From positions 14,220 through 78,219 of the forward strand of contig JBJTVH010000007.1 of assembly GCA_046081125.1 (NCBI GenBank): a stretch of 64,000 bases of DNA. The letters run 5' to 3'. The DNA is from JBEIFW01 sp046081125 (GTDB lineage: Bacteria > Actinomycetota > Acidimicrobiia > Acidimicrobiales > Ilumatobacteraceae). The translations under genes were made by a program, and so were the position numbers. How positions within the stretch are numbered: position 1 is the first letter of the stretch; each line of letters starts with the position of its first letter. The notes beneath the pieces are model-generated. The model saw nothing but the letters and a program-made list of their open reading frames with translations, ran no database searches and was not told the origin of the DNA. Of the stretch, positions 59,859 through 64,000 are shown piece after piece.

Positions 59859-61064
59859 TCATTGGGCTGTGAGTACGGCGACGACGTCGGCGACCGTCCT
59901 CAGTTGCGATGCCGATGTGACTCGCTCGGCGTAACCCTGCATCTCGCCGAACCCGAGCGGCCATGCGCCGACCGGTTCGGGTGTGCACCAGTGCAGACCG
60001 GCCGCGCGGCGCATCCACCGTTCGACGACGTCGAAGCCGGGGTCGGCACCATTGCTGCGGCCGTCACCGAAGACGATCACGGTCGTCGCCCGCCCGATCC
60101 GTGTCCCAGCCCGTTCGTCGATCGCTCGCAGCGCCGCCCCGTAGTCCGACGCAGCACCGATGTCGACCACTCCTCCGTCGAGCAGCACGTCGACGGCGAC
60201 GTCGGGCGCCGATCGGCGGACGACGGAGGTCGCGTCAACCGGGCGATCGACGAAGGCGATCAGCCGGACTCCACGGTTGCATCGCGTGAGTGCGTCCGCT
60301 GTGTGCAGTGCGAGCACCGCAGTCGGTCGCACCGAGATGCTCACGTCGGCGAGCACCACCACCCGTGGCGCGACCCGCATCCGACCGCGTCGGCGGAGCA
60401 TCATCGGCACGCCGGCCGAGCGCTGCGCGGCCCGCATGGTGGCGCGCACGTCGAGTCGGCCCAAGCGCGATGGACCCCACCGACGTGCGTCGTGCCGGCG
60501 GCGATGAACGAAGGTTCGAGCGGCTCGTTCGACCTGGCGGCGTTCCGACGGACAGATCTCGGACCTCTCCCGTGCCTGTAGCGGCGGTCGGAGACGGTGC
60601 CATCGGCGGTCGTCACCGGCGCGCTCGCCGGCATCGGCGAGATCTACGCCGTCGAGCCCGATGCTCTCACCGGTGTCGGAACCTTCCGCGCGCTGTACCA
60701 GGCCCTGCTCCATGCTCTCCGCGCGCTGGTCGTCGACCGAGATCCGCTCGGCGAGGTCGGGCAGCTGCTCGATCACCGGTGCCGAGCCATCGAAGCCGAC
60801 GTCCGATGACACGTCAGACGACCTCGGTTCGGCCGGGTCGAGATGTGAGAGCTCGTCGAGGAGCGCACCGAGCTCGTCGTCGAACACGGCGTCGTCGCCC
60901 GCATGCTTGACCAGCGTTGCCCGCAGCGCTGCGGTCGCCCGTTGTCGGTCGTGCCAACCGATCAGCGCGACACAGCGATGGGCGTCGATCACCTCGGCGA
61001 CCGAGATCGGCAGACCGCGCGCCCGGAGCCGCCCGGCGAGGCGCACGATCAGCTGGTCGCTCAC
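59859..61064 (-). CDS. VWA domain protein, CoxE-like
   Basis: A 401-residue protein with an N-terminal CoxE-type helical region (LAGRLRARGLPISVAEVIDAHRCV), a long acidic linker (about residues 95-165) and a C-terminal von Willebrand A domain. The metal-ion-dependent adhesion site is VVVLADVSISVRPTA (DxSxS), and VIVFGDGRSNGADPG follows. VWA proteins of this type work with MoxR ATPases to mature metal enzymes. The GTG start overlaps the MoxR stop (GTGA). By position it would help activate the iron-dependent alcohol dehydrogenase upstream. Confidence 0.85.
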   Translation of the reverse strand: MSDQLIVRLAGRLRARGLPISVAEVIDAHRCVALIGWHDRQRATAALRATLVKHAGDDAVFDDELGALLDELSHLDPAEPRSSDVSSDVGFDGSAPVIEQLPDLAERISVDDQRAESMEQGLVQRAEGSDTGESIGLDGVDLADAGERAGDDRRWHRLRPPLQARERSEICPSERRQVERAARTFVHRRRHDARRWGPSRLGRLDVRATMRAAQRSAGVPMMLRRRGRMRVAPRVVVLADVSISVRPTAVLALHTADALTRCNRGVRLIAFVDRPVDATSVVRRSAPDVAVDVLLDGGVVDIGAASDYGAALRAIDERAGTRIGRATTVIVFGDGRSNGADPGFDVVERWMRRAAGLHWCTPEPVGAWPLGFGEMQGYAERVTSASQLRTVADVVAVLTAQ

Positions 61065-62017
61065 GGGCTGACGAGCAACGATTCGATGCGCAAGCCGACC
61101 AGCGCCTCATCGGCCGCGTGCTTGACCACGAGTCCGAGCGTGGCGCGAACGAGTTCAGGATCGAGTGCGTTGGCGTTCAGCACCACAAGTGCTCGCGCCC
61201 AGTCGAGTGTCTCGCTCACACCCGGCGGCTTGCGGAGCCCGAGCGAGCGGAGTCCGGCGAGGAACGCCACCACCGATGCTCGCAGCGCTGCTGTGAGGTG
61301 CGGGACGTGGGTGGCGATGATCGCCGACTCGCGTTCGCGGGTCGGGTGGTCGAAGCCGATCCGCAGGCAGCGTCGCCGCAGCGCGTCGGACAGGTCACGC
61401 GTGTCGTTGCTGGTGATCACAGCGAGGATCGGCGACGAGGCACGGATGGTTCCGAGCTCCGGGATCGTCACCTGACCCTCGCCGAGCACCTCGAGCAGCA
61501 GCGCCTCGAACGACTCGTCGGAGCGATCGACCTCGTCGACGAGCAAGACGACCGGCGTGGACGAGCGTACGGCCGCCAGCAGAGGACGCTCGACCACGAA
61601 TCGCTCCGAGAAAAACAGGTCTTCGAGGTGAGCGGTGGCGTCGATCGCCTCGTCGATCGAGCCGTCGAGTTCGGCGTCGATACGTGGTCGCATCAGCTGG
61701 ACCGCGAGCATCTGACGCCCGTAGTCCCACTCGTACAGCGATCTCGCCTCGTCGAGCTCCTCGTGACACTGCAACCGGATGAGGCGCCGTCCGAGCGACG
61801 CAGCGAGCGAGATCGCGAGCTGGGTCTTGCCCGTCCCGGGAGGTCCCTCTGCGAGGATCGGTCGGTTGAGTGAGAGGGCCAACGCGGCCACCGTCGCCGT
61901 CGAATCGTCGGCCAGGTAGCCGCGATCGGCGAGCAGCAACCGAATGCTCTCGATGTCGAGCGGCGCGGAGACCCCGACGTCTGCTGCTGGATCTCGATCG
62001 ACGCCTTCGGCGCTCAC
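61061..62017 (-). CDS. MoxR-family AAA ATPase
   Basis: A 318-residue AAA+ chaperone ATPase. Walker A is AEGPPGTGKTQLAISLA, then LIRLQCHEELDEARSLYEWDYGRQML (the MoxR-specific C-x-E region), Walker B VVLLVDEVDRSDESFEALLLEVL, sensor 1 ILAVITSNDTRDLSDALRRRCLRI and sensor 2 within the C-terminal lid. It overlaps both neighbours by 4 bases (GTGA starts): the alcohol dehydrogenase upstream and the VWA gene downstream. The trio is typical of metal-cofactor insertion modules. Confidence 0.9.
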   Translation of the reverse strand: MSAEGVDRDPAADVGVSAPLDIESIRLLLADRGYLADDSTATVAALALSLNRPILAEGPPGTGKTQLAISLAASLGRRLIRLQCHEELDEARSLYEWDYGRQMLAVQLMRPRIDAELDGSIDEAIDATAHLEDLFFSERFVVERPLLAAVRSSTPVVLLVDEVDRSDESFEALLLEVLGEGQVTIPELGTIRASSPILAVITSNDTRDLSDALRRRCLRIGFDHPTRERESAIIATHVPHLTAALRASVVAFLAGLRSLGLRKPPGVSETLDWARALVVLNANALDPELVRATLGLVVKHAADEALVGLRIESLLVSP

Positions 62018-63282
62018 CTGCTGCCGACCATCGACGCCTTCACGAGGGCCGACATCGAGTCGAGGGTGAGCGCGCGCGGATTCGTGACGGTGCAGACATC
62101 ACCGAGTGCGTGAAGGGCGATGCGAGCGCAGTCGGCGTCGTCACCGACGATCGTGGCCGCGTGTGCGTAGCGGCCTTCGCCGATTCGACTCTTGCTGTAG
62201 CGCGGGAGGTCGTTGAGCGAGGTGAAGTTGTGGGGGATGCCGACGTCGTCGGCCAGCCGCCTCGTCGCCATGAGCGCCGCATCGGCGGCCTGGACATCGC
62301 TCATCCCTCGCGTGTCGACGCCCATCGCCTGGGCGATGCGGGCGAACTTCCGGTATGCCATCGGCAGGTTCGCCTCCCAGACGGGGAACGTCGCGATCGC
62401 GTTGCCGAGGCCGTGGTGGGTGTCGTAGTGGGCGCTCGTGGCGTGGCTGATCGAGTGCACCGCATCGAGCCCTGCCGAGTTGAAGGCCTGGCCTGCGATG
62501 TACTGGGCGTACATCATCCCCTCGCGAGCGACCGCGTCGTAGCCGTTGCCGACCGCCGGGCGCAGGTGGGTGGTGAGCAACTCGATCGCCTGGAGCGCCT
62601 GACCGTGGGAAGGAGTCATCTCGAGAACCGACACATACGCGCCGACGGCGTGTGCGAGCACGTCGAATCCACAGAAGGCTGTGAGGTCACTTGGCATGCT
62701 GTAGAACAGCACCGGATCGTCGATCGCCATCGTCGGTGCCACTGCGTGGCCGAAGCTCGCGAACTTGTGGGGCTTGTCCGGGTCGCTGGTGGTGTCGGTG
62801 ATCACGAATGCGAAGCTCGTCTCGGATCCCGTGCCCGCCGTTGTCGACACGGCGATGTGTGGCGGCAGGACGGGATTCTCGAGTGCGAGTGGCCCCTTGA
62901 AGTCGGTGATCAGTCGGCCGTCGTGCGCGGCGACGACGCGCGTCGCCTTGGTGCAGTCGTGCGACGAGCCGCCGCCGAGCGAGATGAACGAGTCGCATCG
63001 CTCCGACCGGAACACGGCGTGAGCCGCCATCACATCGCTGTCTTTCGGGTTGGATTGCACCCGATCGAAGACGATCACCTCCACACCGGCCGCTTCCACC
63101 TGCGCTCGGATCTCCTCCACGATGCCGGTGCCGCGGAGCCCTGTCGTCATCAGCAGCGTGCGTCGGAAGCCGAGCTCGGATGCCGACGCGCCGATCATCT
63201 CGTGGGCGCCAGGGCCGAGCAGCGCCGGCGGCACCGGGTGGAAGTTCTTGATCGGGAAGATGTGGAGGCGACCGACGTCCAT
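62014..63282 (-). CDS. NDMA-dependent methanol dehydrogenase-type iron alcohol dehydrogenase
   Basis: A 422-residue group III iron-containing alcohol dehydrogenase that resembles nicotinoprotein methanol/alcohol:NDMA oxidoreductases. The nucleotide site is FISLGGGSSHDCTKATRVVA, with VSTTAGTGSETSFAFVITD after it. The metal ligands are read as FCGFDVLAHAVGA (Asp, His) and HSISHATSAHYDTHHGLGNAIA (two His). It would oxidise methanol or other alcohols with a tightly bound NAD(P), in the cytoplasm. A Zur-like box lies 52 bases upstream, and MoxR and VWA genes follow with overlaps. An iron enzyme under zinc control would replace zinc alcohol dehydrogenases; that is inference. Confidence 0.88.
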   Translation of the reverse strand: MDVGRLHIFPIKNFHPVPPALLGPGAHEMIGASASELGFRRTLLMTTGLRGTGIVEEIRAQVEAAGVEVIVFDRVQSNPKDSDVMAAHAVFRSERCDSFISLGGGSSHDCTKATRVVAAHDGRLITDFKGPLALENPVLPPHIAVSTTAGTGSETSFAFVITDTTSDPDKPHKFASFGHAVAPTMAIDDPVLFYSMPSDLTAFCGFDVLAHAVGAYVSVLEMTPSHGQALQAIELLTTHLRPAVGNGYDAVAREGMMYAQYIAGQAFNSAGLDAVHSISHATSAHYDTHHGLGNAIATFPVWEANLPMAYRKFARIAQAMGVDTRGMSDVQAADAALMATRRLADDVGIPHNFTSLNDLPRYSKSRIGEGRYAHAATIVGDDADCARIALHALGDVCTVTNPRALTLDSMSALVKASMVGSR

Positions 63283-63333
63283 GAGAGCCCTCTCGTTCGA
63301 CGATGACCACTCCGGCCATCGGCGGTCGTATCG

Positions 63334-63348
63334 TAATCGGTCCGATTC
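63334..63348. promoter_or_regulatory. Zur-box-like palindrome before the iron alcohol dehydrogenase operon
   Basis: TAATCGGTCCGATTC matches GAATCGTTCCGATTC at 13 of 15 positions and forms a 5-5-5 inverted repeat (AATCGG/CCGATT core). It lies 52 bases upstream of the dehydrogenase ATG, between the preceding flavoprotein's stop and this start. It is the farthest right of the series. Confidence 0.55.
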
Positions 63349-63370
63349 CTTTTCAATTCAACTCTCTGTG

Positions 63371-64000
63371 TCAGAACGAAGTGAGGGCGTACATCGCCTC
63401 GGCACCCACCACCGCCCCGACGATCAGTTCGCCCGCTCGCCGTGCTCCGGCGAGGTTTCCAGCGGTCGGGCCGAGCTGCAGTTGTGCAAGTCGGCCGGCC
63501 ACATGGACGACCGATCCTGACAAGCGAAGACTCCGATCGAGTTCGGGACGACCAGAGTGGCGCGAGACGCCCAGTTCGTCGCAGAGCTGGTCGAGCGGTG
63601 CTGCGGCCGTGGTGCACGGTCGATCGCCGGTCGCACTCCACACGACGTCCACGTCAACTCTGGTTCCGCCACACCGCAGGACCGGTCTCGCCCGGTCGTC
63701 GGGGTCGACCTCGACCGGGCCGACGCGCCGACACAACCGCCTTGAGCGCTCGGCGACCAGCACCCGCCGCATGATCCAGGGCGGCACGGTGCCACCTCCA
63801 CGAGCGTCATCGACCCGACGCGCCCGCTCGCCGGGGTCGGTGACGGCTCCGAACGCCTGCATCTCTTTCGGACCGAGCCACCCTGGATCGGTGTCGAACT
63901 CCCGCTCGACGATGGCACGCCGCGTCAGCCACTCGACGTGGGCCCCCGCTGCGAGCGCCCGTTCCACGAGATGAGCAGCGGTCAACCCGCCACCCACCAC
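63371..64000 (-). CDS. FAD/NAD(P)-binding oxidoreductase, 5' end cut by window edge
   Basis: The C-terminal 209 residues of a flavoprotein. It enters the window at VVGGGLTAAHLVERALAAGAHVEWLTRR, a second nucleotide-binding strand-loop-helix. It continues FDTDPGWLGPKEMQAF, a WSATGDRP (ATG motif of flavin oxidoreductases) and HVAGRLAQLQLGPTAGNLAGARRAGELIVG at the end. The pattern recalls FAD-NAD(P)-binding monooxygenase-like proteins of actinobacteria; the substrate is unknown. It lies upstream of the iron alcohol dehydrogenase on the same strand, but a box between them suggests a separate promoter. Its start and N-terminal FAD site are beyond base 64000. Confidence 0.72.
   Translation of the reverse strand: MVGGGLTAAHLVERALAAGAHVEWLTRRAIVEREFDTDPGWLGPKEMQAFGAVTDPGERARRVDDARGGGTVPPWIMRRVLVAERSRRLCRRVGPVEVDPDDRARPVLRCGGTRVDVDVVWSATGDRPCTTAAAPLDQLCDELGVSRHSGRPELDRSLRLSGSVVHVAGRLAQLQLGPTAGNLAGARRAGELIVGAVVGAEAMYALTSF

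Overview
The window is GC-rich bacterial DNA, densely packed with short gaps and many 1- to 4-base ATGA/GTGA overlaps. Three F420/flavin LLM-type oxidoreductases, a SCO6745-family protein, a mycothiol synthase (MshD), frequent GTG starts and a CYP142-like P450 point to an Actinomycetota chromosome. An Acidimicrobiia-like lineage is my best guess, but this is inference and no rRNA is present to settle it.

Positions 1-31 kb look like ordinary core or catabolic chromosome: larB (cut by the left edge), pheA, a lipid/steroid-type catabolic set (LLM oxidoreductases, acetoacetate-decarboxylase-like protein, MDR dehydrogenase, enoyl-CoA hydratase, amidohydrolase, P450, two SDRs, pirin, acyl-CoA thioesterase), transporters, a GAF-GGDEF-EAL protein, and a membrane/redox group. 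In that group a thioredoxin-fold gene at 28912-29436 has an in-frame TGA exactly at the first cysteine of its CxxC motif, followed by a hairpin. I read it as a candidate selenoprotein. Positions 31-38.5 kb hold an HD-GYP protein and a complete ABC transporter / FtsX-like permease / histidine kinase / response regulator operon.

Positions 32.5-33.3 kb and 38.6-40.9 kb are gene graveyards with truncated acyl-CoA synthetase, Fic and nucleotidyltransferase remnants. Positions 40.9-45.4 kb carry PepSY, PCu(A)C, siderophore-interacting, darcynin and LysR genes.

From 45.5 kb to the right edge the window is accessory and centred on zinc. Two 3' halves of an initiator tRNA-fMet, each with a following terminator, lie at 45.5 and 53.5 kb. 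They look like left attachment remnants of two stacked integrated elements. Both segments carry a Zur paralogue, a CobW-type GTPase plus a WD40-like protein, and an ArsR plus His-rich protein pair (decayed in the first, intact in the second). The first adds ZnuABC, mshD and a small 2Fe-2S-like protein. The second adds zinc-free ribosomal proteins L28, L31 and a broken L33, and an operon of iron-dependent NDMA-type methanol dehydrogenase, MoxR ATPase, VWA protein and a GNAT-methyltransferase. A palindrome close to GAATCGTTCCGATTC recurs before most of these units, so I propose they form one Zur regulon, including the iron alcohol dehydrogenase operon. Several genes carry frameshifts or stops, some in C/G homopolymers; real decay and sequencing error cannot be separated from sequence alone.
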